Source: Armillaria gallica
Taxonomy: Eukaryota; Basidiomycota; Agaricomycetes; Agaricales; Physalacriaceae
Length of the DNA: 64,000 nt
Direction: 5' to 3'
Assembly: GCA_037576215.1 (NCBI GenBank)
Contig: JBANDB010000004.1
Coordinates: 6,076,001 to 6,140,000 of the forward strand
Shown here: piece after piece, positions 1 through 10,939 of the stretch
Layout of the letters: every line of letters begins with the position of its first letter
How positions within the stretch are numbered: position 1 is the first letter of the stretch
Translations under genes and position numbers: made by a program
Notes under the pieces: model-generated
What the model was told of the DNA's origin: nothing
Databases searched by the model: none
What the model saw: only the letters and a program-made list of their open reading frames with translations

Positions 1-820
1 GGAACTGTAACAAAGGGACGCCTGGGGTGACGCGTCTCTGGTTGAATCATTGCCGATAGATGTATGATAAGACACTCCAACCTGCATGAAGGTGGGACAT
101 TTTTCTTGAATGCTGGTCGTAGCTGATCTCTTCATTAGACCAAGTCGTATCCCGTTTCTCATCCAGTAACGTTTAGGCAACAACGATGTCCTCGGCATCT
201 TCAGGATCAACGTATTTTGTCCGTGATACGGGGATACATAACGTGTTCGTTTTTCCCCCGTCGTAGGTTTCGCGTGGACTTCCCTTTGACATGTGAGTGC
301 TGACGATGCTATTGGGAAAATATTGATCTCATTCTTTTTCCTCGTAGGTGATCATGAATTTATGATGATCGCGAGTGACATCGAGAAGTGTCTAGATCGT
401 GGTTATCATCACTCCAGGAAAAAAGTAAAAATCTCGGAGACTATCTGTATCGCAAAAACTCATTCTGAAACCAGCAGTGTTCATGTATTGCTATGCGCCT
501 AGTGCCGCAAGGGCAGGATATGCACTGCTAGTTTCCCCTATCGAAAAATTCCGAAAATCCCCCTTTTTTCGGAGTGATGCATGCAGGGAGATCGGGATTT
601 GCAGGACGGAGGGCGATTTGATTGATCGAATTCAAGTGTTTTGGCCGGGGCCCTACAAGCGCGCACGAGGCGGGATAATCAAGCTTGTTGCAGTCAGGCT
701 GCAGAAGTCGCTTCATAGGTGCCACCAGAATCGTAGTCGCAGTACTATGAGCATTCCTGGGATAGTGGATCGCGGATCTGTTCGTCAAGGGACAGAATAC
801 AGTGACGCGTCGTTTCAGCG
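1..820 (+). repeat. Block R copy 1 (R1), left-truncated by the window edge
   Basis: This segment aligns by eye with 3640-4470, 16370-17040, 27780-28540 and 52490-53110 on the plus strand, and with about 58900-58060 on the minus strand. Shared landmarks are the stretch around 'TTGAATGCTGGTCGTAGCTG' near 105-125 and the stretch reading TTGATTGATCGA near 618. The similarity fades after about 800. I see no intact gene in it. The open frames here contain no recognisable motif and are not conserved between the copies. It is probably the tail of a block that starts before the window. Confidence 0.6.
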
Positions 821-3289
821 TCCTGTAGTATGGTGGTTTGCGAGAAAAGGGATACGAGACGTGACAAGCGTGCTCATCTTATTTTCGTCTCCGGAGATAA
901 GCTACCACACCAACTAGGATGCGAATTCGGAAAGGCAAAGGCCAACACTGGACATAATTGTTGCATATTATTACATTTTACGACCCTACCCGCGTCCGAC
1001 TCTCCCGTGTGTCCCGCTACCCCTTGTCCTAGCTCCACAGTCACTACTCCGTAACTACCGACCATTTCTTTAGACGTCAATACCCATCCAGACATTGTTC
1101 CCATGGAACGACATAGTCTCTACCGGTACCGGTGCAATGGAGATGTTCATGTCACTCGTCCCACCATCCAAATCCAGGCCTTGCGAATGTTTCGAAGGGT
1201 TTTGCCCAATTCCGTGGTGCCGCGAATTGAAGGAAAGATCCGGTTCTTCTGTAACCGTCTCGATGGCAAGATGATTCGGAACTGAATTCCTTATTGTGTC
1301 AGTAGGCGCCTGCGTCTTTGCGCCTTTTGCCGATACCGCACACAGCCTGCCTCGGATATCCTGGGGGTCTTCGACATCAGTTGCCGGCTGGCTGTACTCC
1401 ACAGCGGGATGCCAAGATCTAAAGAACCTAGCATCGCTCCGGAGCGTGAGTTTTCGCTTTCGGTGGCATTGTCTGGACACTCGGGACTCGCCTACACAGC
1501 TTTTGAGATGCATTGCCATTGCCTTCAGCTGGATGAGGCCATCGATCCAACAAAAAAATCATCAGTGATCGTTTCACGGGAACGGATTGTTATTGATATG
1601 CTAGCCATTGGTCTTTTGGTGCTGGTGGCGTCGGGCTCACTGGGCTCGAGCAGAATGGAATAGAAGGTCACTTTTACGCTCTTTTACGTGGATATGACCA
1701 ACGACTCGATTTCACGAGAGATAACAGAGTTAGAAGCACCAGTGTCGCTATCCGTCTGTTCTCAAGTGTGTTATTGCTAGGTGCTTCTTTTACTCGAGAG
1801 GCGTCTCCGGGAGGGTTTGTCCTGGCTGAAGGCGGCGGACGATGCCATGATACACTGCTCGAGCTGCCAGCGGTGCCAAGGACGGGGCCGCCGCTTGTTA
1901 CTCTCCATTACCGACACTGCCGTAGTCAGGGTCTTGAATAACCCCATTTGCTGGGAGTTTGTTTGGCATGACAAGAAGCCCGCACCCCGTATTTTTGGAA
2001 AATATCGATAAGCCGTCCATAGGCCCAGCTTCGGGGTTATCCCCACGACGGCGGACGCAAGAGCTTCCATAGCCCCGTTGCGGTTCAAGGCAAGTTTCGG
2101 ATACATCACCCTCTAGTACCTATTCTCAGCATACCTTGCATATAACAGGTGTGGCCTAACCCAGCTCTCTGGACGGATGTAAGGTCCCTTTGTGAAAGAA
2201 ATTCGTATTTTCGACTTATCTTATTTAGACCATCAGTACCTGACTGCACCGACATTTATAGACCTCTGAGTCATGTTGGTGGCGTATCAAAACTCGAGCA
2301 TATGAGCGTGCTTATACCATTCCGCGGTTCTCTGTTATACCTTTATATCTCATCATCAGAACCTTATCCCTTGGCGTTATCACCGTCATCCATTCCTGGC
2401 GACTTCGGCTTTGCGTTCACCTGCCTGCATTTTGACCTCTCATTTCAAACTATTCAATCTGATGAAGTTCATGTCATCCGGATGGCATAGGCCTCGAGGT
2501 TCCAACCTTCTATTGGCGTCGCCTCCTCTCTTTCTTTCCATTCCTTCATGCTACTTCAAGTCATTGCCCGTAGAGAGCCTGGTCGGGAGTACCTCTTTCA
2601 GCCGTACTTTCCTTTCTCCTTTGCCCACGAACTATGTAGTTATGATTGAACTGGCGGTCAACGGATCCATTCGACACCGCCAATTTTAGCACGGGATTAT
2701 CAGCATGCATACACATCGGCCATGTATGATACAAATCTTACTAGGGTTTCGGTGATAGCGTTTCCTTTCGTTCCACATTCCTACCTTATCTCTACGTTCT
2801 TCATATTTCGTTCACTCCATCGTCGTTTCCTTGCAATTGACTGGCGAGGCAGTTGCCTATAGAACTATAGATTTTGTGTAGCTAATCTCTGGGCCACTTC
2901 ACATTTCACACACGGCAAGATGGTTAAGGATTCCGGAGCCGTGCGGGCGGCGACGTTGGCGAAGATGGTTGATTGGAGAACTGGCATTTCCTTGATACCC
3001 ACCTCTAATCAACCCTCAAGCCGAGAAATCCACGACCGACATCAACCCTCGGCCTTATCCCAGGATGATGGGTAGACGCTAGGAACTCGAATACGAAATT
3101 GATTTTGCCACTTCGGCGTTTGCCGTCGGTACCGAGTCCAGGTTTAACTCATTTACTGTCTCTCTCATAGACACGCTCAATTTAGACGCACAGCTTGGTG
3201 ATATCAGTCTTCCTTGGTTCCAGGCGATTGTGCGTAGCGTGACAAGGAAGCAGTCCTTTTCCTTAGAATTCAAGTTCGTCGCCGTGGCC
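821..3289. other. No recognisable gene
   Basis: Several open frames of 90-150 codons exist here (for example 1070-1519 on minus and 2149-2490 on plus), but none shows a family motif, a plausible splice structure or a paralogue elsewhere in the window. Overlapping frames on both strands suggest chance openness in about 50% GC DNA. I see no tandem repeat, inverted terminal repeat or RNA gene. Confidence 0.4.
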
Positions 3290-5860
3290 TTTTGGGGACT
3301 GCGCTACAACCAGTCCTGACGCCCAGCGTTTCTATCTCCTGGATTCTTTCAAGCACTAATATGATCTTTTCAGCAGATAGTCTATCAACAGATGCCTTCT
3401 TGAACAGTCTTATAGCCGGCACGAATGTGGTATGTGGTATGTGCCGCCTTCTTTCATTTTGGTACAAGTTCTCATTCTGCAGGTCAGAATAAAACTGTGT
3501 TCATTCGCGTTAAACACCCCAGAAGACCCCGGGGTGGCCTCGCAAAATATGTTCGGAGGGGTAGCCTCCATTTTTCCCGACTCAATGTAGACAAGAGCGT
3601 ACACCACCGCTAGCGTTCACGACCAAAGGAGTGCTATAACAATGGTTGTCTGAACTGTCGCCGATGAATGTACTATACTGCGATGCTTCAACCTGTCCAA
3701 AGGTGGGATTCCCCCCCCCCCCCCCTTGAATGCCGGTTGTAGCTGATCTCTTTATTGATCCCAGTCATGTCATTACAACGATATCAGCGGATCTTTGGCA
3801 TTGATGCCTGTCGTCCGTAAAGCGGGGATGTACTGTGTGCTTGACTTTTCCTTCGTCGTGTTCGGTCGTCCATAGTATTTTGGGCTTCTGTTACCATGCA
3901 AGTACTGATGATACTACGGAGATACTGACCCATTTTTTTTTCTTTGTAGGCGGCCACGAATGTCATGATGATAACCAACATCGAACAGTCCCTGTATGGA
4001 TTTCGGCGATATATCATTATCACTCAGGAAAAAAGTAAAAATGGAACTAATTCTGAAACCAGCGGCATCCACGTATAGCTATGCGCTTAGTCCTGCCTAG
4101 GGCGGGGTATGCGCCATTGATCTCCCCAATTTCTGACGATCATACAATCTCCGGAAGCCATAAATCTCACTTTCTTCGGAATGATGTGTGCCCTGTGTAG
4201 ATCGGGATCTGCAGGATGGACGGCGACCTTGATGGATCAAAAACACTGTCAGTGCGGCCCTACAAGCGGGGCGGGATAATCAGGCTTGTTGAGGCTAGGC
4301 TGTTCGACATCGGAGAAATCACGATTAAGCCTCATGTGGGCCGTCAAAATGGTAGTCGTAGTGCAATGAGCGCTCCTGGGACAGTGGATGGGAATTTGTT
4401 CGAAGACATGCGATCTGGTCGAAGATTCCCGGTCCGTTCTCCACTCTTTTTCATTTTGCAATCTTAGCATCACGTAGAGAAGATAATCTTTCTGGCAACT
4501 CTCAATATGAACCACTGTTGATATTTCTTGTTTCCTTAGAAAAAATGTCTCGATGGTCATCAAAAGCTTCCTTGTCTATGGGGTACGCCGTCATTCCAAT
4601 GGCGGATGGATCCCGCCCGGCCTTGAGCGCGGCCCGCCATCTTGGAAGGTTGTAAATCGCCGAGTCGGTGTTCTTCAACGGTATTATTTTTCTCTTTCAT
4701 TGTTCTCTATTTGGAACTCTCCCCACAACGCCTGACATTGGCTTTTATGAAGAGTGTCAGAAGGTCAATCTGGAATTTTGCCAGCCGAAAGAATTCCATC
4801 GGGATTACATTTCCCGATCCGATGAGTAGAGCCAGCTTTCTTGACTCATCTAGGACCCCAGATCCAGCCCAACAGCATTCAGCTTACTCCAAGGGTTTTG
4901 ACTTTTAAAATCCGCTCGGAACCTTGACACCCAGGTCACTTTTTGGTTTGATCCGGAACATTTCGAGGTCCACATAAAGGAGATGATGGACGCGGCTTAA
5001 ACACAGCGTGCGCTACGTAACCTCGACTAGGAACAAAGCTATTCATTCCAGCTCCACAGCCTTGGCCTCTGGTTTAAGTCACGCGCCTGATGTACTATAG
5101 ACTTGCGTGTCTGAAAGTCCGTAATTACACACCCCGACGGTATACTGCCAATATACCGTCGGGGTGTATGCTCCTTCCTTGGGATTACTCTCTTCAGCCC
5201 AGACTACTGCCGATGCTCTGGGCTCACTCGTTAAATGTTCAACTCTTAAACGCTAACATTGATTGAAAGTGGACAACGGTGGCGGTTATCCCGACTCTGC
5301 TATTCCTACATCGGAAGATACCATGTATGGCGACACACCTCGGACGTCCCATTTCTGGTTCCTATCTAGACGCGATGCTTATCTTCGTAAAGGCTGTGGG
5401 TGGGACGTCTCCATGGCCGACCGGATGGAAGTGTTATTAATAGTATCACAATCATGTCAGTTATGATCGTTTCAGCATAATAGACAGTGTTCTCATCAGA
5501 AAACCCTGTAAAATTATTCCTCGGACCAGCGACTGATCTGCTCGATGCCCAAACTTTTGGCTCTCACAAACGGCCAGTCAGAAACAGCGAATAAGTGTAA
5601 TGTCTTCAACCTCTTTCTTCCGTCCATGTTAATGGAAGATAGCACCAATGGTCTCTCCGACGCACTTGGTCCTGCAATCAGAGCTCCTAATGGGGTATGG
5701 AACACATGGAACGCACGATCCTGCGGGATACGGGAAAAATTGGAGCGGTTGCAGTGGCGCTGGAGATATCGATGGTCTGGTGCATCCAGACTCCATATGA
5801 CCGTTATTTGGTGTTAAATAGGAATGTTCTTTATATTCCATTTTGAGAGGATCCTATGGG
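3290..5860 (+). repeat. Block R copy 2 (R2), 5' truncated
   Basis: R2 resembles R3, R4 and R5 from the stretch 'CAGATAGTCTATCAACAGAT' (about 3373) onward and lacks the F-box part that starts the other copies. It runs through the TTGATGGATCA region near 4230, and ends with the sequence 'CATATGACCGTTATTTGGTG' (about 5796) just before the promoter of the cysteine-rich gene at 5942. R3 ends in the same way before its own cysteine-rich gene. A 15-base C run at 3711-3725 stands where the other copies have a T-rich run. There is no intact coding frame. Confidence 0.6.
5129..5167. repeat. Perfect 16-bp hairpin
   Basis: The left arm ACACCCCGACGGTATA (5129-5144) is followed by a 7-nt loop and its exact reverse complement (5152-5167). 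The equivalent place in R5 (about 53,535-53,560) has no hairpin, so the palindrome is specific to R2. It lies inside non-coding repeat DNA. It could be a small inserted palindrome or the remnant of a fold-back element. Nothing ties it to transcription termination. Confidence 0.85.
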
Positions 5861-5864
5861 CCAC

Positions 5865-5871
5865 TATAAAG
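5865..5871 (+). promoter_or_regulatory. TATA box of cysteine-rich gene A
   Basis: TATAAAG lies 77 nt before the ATG at 5942. Genes B and D of the same family have TATA boxes at nearly the same distance (67 nt from 18576 and 61 nt from 54938), followed by C/T-rich leader sequence. This supports a core promoter. Confidence 0.65.
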
Positions 5872-5941
5872 GCCCCCACGGGGCACTCGATTACTCATTC
5901 TCGTCTTCCATCCCTTGCTCAAGCAGTCCAACGCCCTCGCC

Positions 5942-6191
5942 ATGTGTATTACCCGCTGCTGTTTTTGTACGGTCGAGTTTTATTCTTCAGACTGCAGATG
6001 CAGGAAGGTCAATGCGGACTACTGTGCGAGCTGCCCACCGCGCAGTGCGCCCAGCTCGCAGGCAGAGTCGATGAAGGACTTAATAGCCGAAGCATTTGCC
6101 ATCACCACCAGGCTGTCTGGTGCTAGATCTGTAGGTGGCCTTGTGGGGATCGGAGTGTCAAAAGCTGACTCTGAAATGTGCAGGAAAATGA
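5942..6191 (+). CDS. Small cysteine-rich protein A (66 aa, two exons)
   Basis: Exon 1 is 5942-6134 and exon 2 is 6184-6191; the intron (6135-6183, 49 nt) is GT-AG. The protein starts MCITRCCFC and carries eight cysteines: a CC-x-C group at residues 6-9, C-x-C at 18-20 and YC-x2-C at 27-31, then a Ser/Pro-rich tail ending VGK. Three paralogues follow in the window (18643, 41452, 54877 on minus), and C and D share the same phase-1 intron and Gly-Lys-stop end. No signal peptide or membrane segment is visible, so a cytosolic or nuclear, possibly metal-binding, protein is likely. That function is inference. A longer intron-less reading continues to 6433 but is not supported by the paralogues. It follows block R2 directly and has a TATA box 77 nt upstream. 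I do not recognise a named family. Confidence 0.65.
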
Positions 6192-7800
6192 AATATTGCG
6201 TGGAGGAAGGAATTCATTCACTTCGACACCTTCGACGCCGAATTTCATTGATGCCGGGATTAACGCTGTTGATTTCCCGATCTGAAAAGAATGATATCCT
6301 ACGTACTTACATAATAGGGGTTCCAAGGCACTGCCTCAAGGCCTCACCGCTTGTTTATTATGTTACCGTACCCCGTTCCCGCTTACGCATTCTCCGCCAG
6401 CCACTACTGATAGACACGTTCACCTGGTTCTGAGCACCATACCTACTTAATCTCAAAATCTGCCAATTCTCGAACTGTACTTCTGGTTTTTATGGTGGTG
6501 CTGCGGGTTTACTGTTTCTTGAAAGTAGAAAAGGTGTGCTTCGTCAATTGCGCTTGCACAGTGCTTGCATTTCGTTGTTTCCATGGGCCTGAGCACCGCT
6601 GCCGCGTACTGATTCTTGATGGTGTGCTTTGGCTGCGCTTAATCAGTGCTTCGTGGTTTTCATCGGCTCAAATTGTCTTTTGAACGTGCGTTCGTTTTTA
6701 GCCCATCCAGATATTTATCAATACCTTATTCGCGACAGCGCATGGTGTTGCCTCGGGTGATGCTGTGACGATCCAACGCAACAGCAAAATGATTTCCTTC
6801 CTGCTTTATTACAGCTTAGCGCGCCGGCACGTCGAGAATATGAAGTATGGGGATTGTTAAGTGTGTTTTTGCCGCCTTGGCTTGACAATTGTTACATTCA
6901 ACACCCAACGGATCACATTTTAGCTATATCTCCCACACCCATTGCTCCTTCGAGTACCGTGATGCATTTCCCCGACTCAAGTTAGCCGAAGGTGGTGCCT
7001 TGATAGGGGTATGGGGCCATGTGCTGCAGACCTTCCATTATTCATGATGGCGATACATAGGTGTTTCACCTCCCGGCTGATCAGTATGTTTTCTTCTATT
7101 ATTTATGGACTCATGCTGATAATGCGTATTCTAGATGTTTTTTGACCAATCTTGTGACCCAGTGTAACGTCAATTACTACTACTGTTGCATTGCCATAAG
7201 CCCTCAAACAAGGCAGTACATCCTTTATATGACGAGAAACCCTCAGGCGAGTCGTATATTATGCGAAACATCCCTTAAACCGATCTTCATCACCACCACC
7301 CGCCAGTACGCTCAGTAGCGCTCGGGCCAACCCTCTCCTCACCACACCAGCACGGAAATCGACTCGAATTATCACAAACTGTGATATAAAATACGCCACG
7401 GAGGCAATAACGTTGATTTGACGACATCGGCGAAAATAATGACATATTCACGCTCAGACACTCAACAAAAAAGTGCTACAGTGTATGATGGTGGTGCACA
7501 ATTCTGGGGGGTACACAAAATGCTGGTAGGGTGAGGAAGGGCGGGAGACTGTGAACAGGAAGGCGGAGGCAAGATTGGCATCGCAATGACTAGTAACGAT
7601 GCTGACGACAATAAACTTCTCGGGCATCATCATAGATAGCGGGTCTGCGTTGATCTGCGTTGGCGTCTTGGAAATCTAGATCCTTACCCGAAGGGAATAT
7701 GTTCCTTCTGGCGGCTGTGATTGGAACCACGACACATACGGAGCCACAACACAATTAATGCCTGTATGTCATTTCAACTTGTTTTATTACTTTGTGCTTG
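6192..7800. other. No recognisable gene
   Basis: Only short open frames with no motif and no paralogue in the window. This is the spacer between cysteine-rich gene A and the conserved region upstream of KL gene 1. No repeat structure stood out. Confidence 0.4.
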
Positions 7801-7839
7801 AACCTGATTTGTTGCTAGGTCTTGAGTCTTGACTCGGAA

Positions 7840-8620
7840 CGGCGGTTGCCCCGGTACACTTTCGGGCGTGCTAGAGAACCCGGGACGTCCTACCTATGGA
7901 TCGCGCGCATCACGGGAAGCGCAGCTAGCAGTCGGTATTTGTTCCCGTCACCAGCTATGGGGCACCACCCTGATTTCCGACCGGGATCCTCGAGCTCATA
8001 TGTCTGTATCGTCGCAAAGTGGATCTATGTTCGTGCTATCCTCATCGCTATAGGGGACTCCGAGCTGTAGACGAACGAGGACCTCTACATTTTGCACCCA
8101 GTTCTCATCGTTTTATTTTAGGCCGTTGCCTAGTGAACAGCGGTACTACTACTAGGATCGCTTCGTTTGGCACGCGTGCTCCCGTGACTTATTCGGCACT
8201 TGTATTCCTGTCGAAATGACATTATATGCCTTGTATGTAGTTGGTCGTCTTTCAAGTACTGTGCTAACATGACTGTCCCAAGAGCACAGCTGGGCAGCTT
8301 CATAGGTCGACCAGTTCATATTAGGAACCGCATACTCAGGGTGAGCTTCCCATTGCTATTCAATCAAAGCTGACAAACGCCGACATTACACCGCTACCGG
8401 ATACACAGCATGTCGTAGAGATGCCATTGTATTCTGTCACGGTATCTGATCCTGTTCTGCTGGAATGGTTCGAACACGGATTCCCAGGAGTATCAGGTAT
8501 ATTGGTGATATGGTACACTATCTCCCCCAGATTCTCCCACTCCTTCGTGGGGCGCATCCATGTTCCTCTAAGGTTGCGATGCCTGCCGACTCTCAGCTGT
8601 CGGAGGGATAAAGGATGATT
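7840..8620 (+). pseudogene. Conserved region upstream of KL gene 1, possible decayed exons
   Basis: The plus-strand frames reading VDERGPLHFAPSS (about 8070) and ITPLPDTQHVVEMP (about 8392) have recognisable counterparts before KL gene 2 (VDERGPPRLAPSS near 21070; ITPLPETHLALK near 21370), and the second also before KL gene 3 (nucleotide similarity near 45620). The frame near 8385-8500 reads on through PLYSVTVSDPVLLEWFEHGF to a possible donor at about 8496. Frames cannot be joined without breaks in all copies, so either this is a decayed gene or I am missing introns. It could also be the 5' part of the KL gene. The product is unknown. Confidence 0.35.
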
Positions 8621-8761
8621 TGACCTCACCTCCATGTCCATTGCAGTTAGCCACCTCCCAGCTGAACATTGTCTTATTTTAAGCCAAGCGCTCAATTAAA
8701 TAGGTTAGACGCGCACCCATTGAATACGCCTGATGTGCTTGTTTCGGATATCTGCTGTACC

Positions 8762-10437
8762 ATGGAACGACTTCTAGGTGAGCGTCTGATGTATCTTCTC
8801 CCCCTTCTCACAGACAATGGTATGGCCGGTGCTCAGCAAGATCGCTATGACGTTGTCAGACATGATGCCAACTTTGAACCAAGGAGGATCCTCCATTCGA
8901 TCCCCTCGAATGCAATCGTAGTTCGCGGTAGGTCTGGTTGTTCATCAGTGCAGTTTATCCTGACGTACAGCTCTCATCGTAGACCAGGTATGCTTCTACC
9001 ATGACTGCTATGAAGCGCCTGGAAGTGGGAAAGCTATGTTTCAATTCATAAGGAATAACCATGAAGTCATCATCTGGGGACCTCCCGTCGTCGTGCTTGC
9101 TAATCTCATGATACAGCTCGAGTTGATAGTATGTGACATCCACATTTCCTCGATATTCAATGAGATACTGAATATATGATTGGTAGGAGACGCTTCTTGG
9201 TTCCATAGCTTTCGACGATATCCGGCAAGCAACGTTGTATATCGCATGGGACGGACGTGCTCGCCTTATTCCACAGGAGCAAAGATTTCTCCAAATCCCA
9301 TACTTCGCCGGATATCGCTGTGTCGATGAAAGCCAGCTTCAAGTTACTGAGTGGTTACAGGCGGGCTGGAAACGTGCATTATTAGACGGGGTTAGGCCAG
9401 TCGGTAGGTGATACTACAACGGTAGACGCCTACTACATGCACACCGTGTACTAATCATATACTTCACAGAAGTAGAATACGCGTATAATCGCACTTCGTC
9501 TTTGGCCTTGCAATGCATGATAGATGCATGCCGAAACTTGGAAGCGCTGAATTTGACTACCCCAGTTTTGGCCTGTCTCACTCGTGATGGCCGTATAATT
9601 GGAGTAGTCAAATGTATAGAAGAGGGAGCACGAATGATGTCGTATCAGGATCGCGCATTGGTGCGTGCGGACCTGGGAGTGTTTCATTTCTCTGACCCCG
9701 CCCAGGTTTATACCGCTTTTCGAAAACTACAGCAGCGTCACATCTACCTCCTTGACGGTCACGATATGGACCCATCTGCCGTTTTAATAGTCGACGATAT
9801 GGTCAGGTTCGTCGACATGGCTCTCAAAAGATGGTTCAGTCCGAACGTCCTCATATATGACCGGAGCATACATGACGGAGTCCAGCTGAAACAAGCGCAG
9901 CAGTCGCACTGGAGGCAGGCCGAACTACTTTTCGAACGCACCCATACGAGACCCGGCACTAGCAATCGGTATCGAACGTGCGAATACCGTCTTATCAATG
10001 TCATTTCTGCACCGGGAATGCCTTTGGTAACATTCTCCGCATGTCCTTTAGATGGGCAAAGAAGGCGGAAAAAGCGCAAGAAAAGATCCAGCGAATCACA
10101 AATACCATCCGATGATGGAGAATATTTGCCTGGACGGGACAACCCCATCTTGCCGCGGTGCTGTAGAATTGGGCTAAACCAGCACGAACATTTCGTCAGG
10201 CAACCTAATCCTCATACGATCCACTTAGCAACATCCCTTTCTTCTTTCAATCTATCCTCTTCTAGACCCCCATCCCCAGCTCGCAGTACGCCCCGTGATG
10301 CATCCTCTTCTATGACGCACCATGGCAGCGTACTCCAACATCATCGAATATTCTACTCTGATCGTTCAAACCCATTCTCATCCTGTAACGGTGAAAATAT
10401 TCTTGAATCCGGCTGGCTCGAAGAATTCGAATTCTGA
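8762..10437 (+). CDS. KL family gene 1: kinase-like-lobe protein, 471 aa, six exons
   Basis: Modelled exons are 8762-8777, 8814-8927, 8983-9128, 9187-9403, 9470-9660 and 9706-10437. All introns are GT-AG (36-66 nt) and the frame closes exactly. The start lies in ACCATGG; an alternative start at 8822 would drop the tiny first exon. Visible parts: GSGKA near residue 57 (not a full Walker A); a conserved central block with LYIAWDGRARLIPQE and TEWLQAGWKRALLDG; then a region resembling a kinase C-lobe, with GHDMDPSAVLIVD near 246 in the place of HxDxxxxN and RFVDM near 265 in the place of DFG. The usual Asn is Ala, so a pseudokinase or atypical fold is the best guess. A basic cluster QRRRKKRKKRSS (near 350) looks like an NLS. 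The tail is Ser/Pro-rich. Two paralogues share introns 2-5. The function is unknown. Confidence 0.6.
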
Positions 10438-10750
10438 TGCTCTTGATGAGCATCTCTCGTCATCCTCGTTCAGTATACCGCTAGATTCGTACCTTGTCAT
10501 TCTCAATGAAGGGAGAGAACGATATGCATACCATGATATACCAGCGCTGCCTTTCGCCGATGACATTCTGCTCCAGTAACAAGCGTAGAGAAAAGGGTTG
10601 ACGAGGAATATGTGATAGAGGCTTGCAAGTTGCAAGGCTAGTAGTCACGGACATTGTGGTAGCTGATGAAAAAGGTAACGCAGGGATGACCACGGGAGCC
10701 TTCACCAATACAATTTATTACTATTTTCATGAAAAGACCTGCGAGCGAGC

Positions 10751-10837
10751 ATGGCTGGCATACCCCTTGAGCTCATCGAGCACACCGGCGTAAGAGAAGT
10801 GCAGAAAGTCGACCTGTCCCAAGGGGTTACTATGTAA
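10751..10837 (+). pseudogene. F-box-like N-terminal fragment 1
   Basis: The frame reads MAGIPLELIEH and ends 28 codons later. The same PLELIE motif, preceded by similar sequence containing 'CTGCGAG/CTGCAGG', opens the F-box-like remnants at about 15640, 26790, 35420 and 51926 on plus and about 59740 on minus. PLELIxxI is the usual start of fungal F-box domains. Only this N-terminal scrap is left here, between KL gene 1 and block P1. Confidence 0.4.
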
Positions 10838-10939
10838 CATGCATGGATTCGGATTTCGGAACGGATGCCGGACCTTGGTCATCTTGTTTGCATCTTGTGC
10901 GACGACACCCATCTGCTACTTACACCTTAGTATTACCTC

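Noticed and set aside
1070..1519. 149-codon open frame on the minus strand
   Set aside because: It overlaps several plus-strand frames, has no recognisable motif and no paralogue in the window, and lacks plausible promoter or splice context.
8983..9060. GSGKA/GSGKT/GSGRT in the KL proteins as a Walker A ATP-binding loop
   Set aside because: The residue that should be Gly/Ala at the loop start is Glu, the Lys is Arg in KL3 and the Thr is Ala in KL1, and no Walker B motif follows. It is more likely a coincidence.
9759..10148. 129-codon minus-strand frame, with similar ones at 22900-23175 and 47039-47371
   Set aside because: These lie antisense to the last exon of the KL genes; their mutual similarity is explained by conservation of the sense strand.
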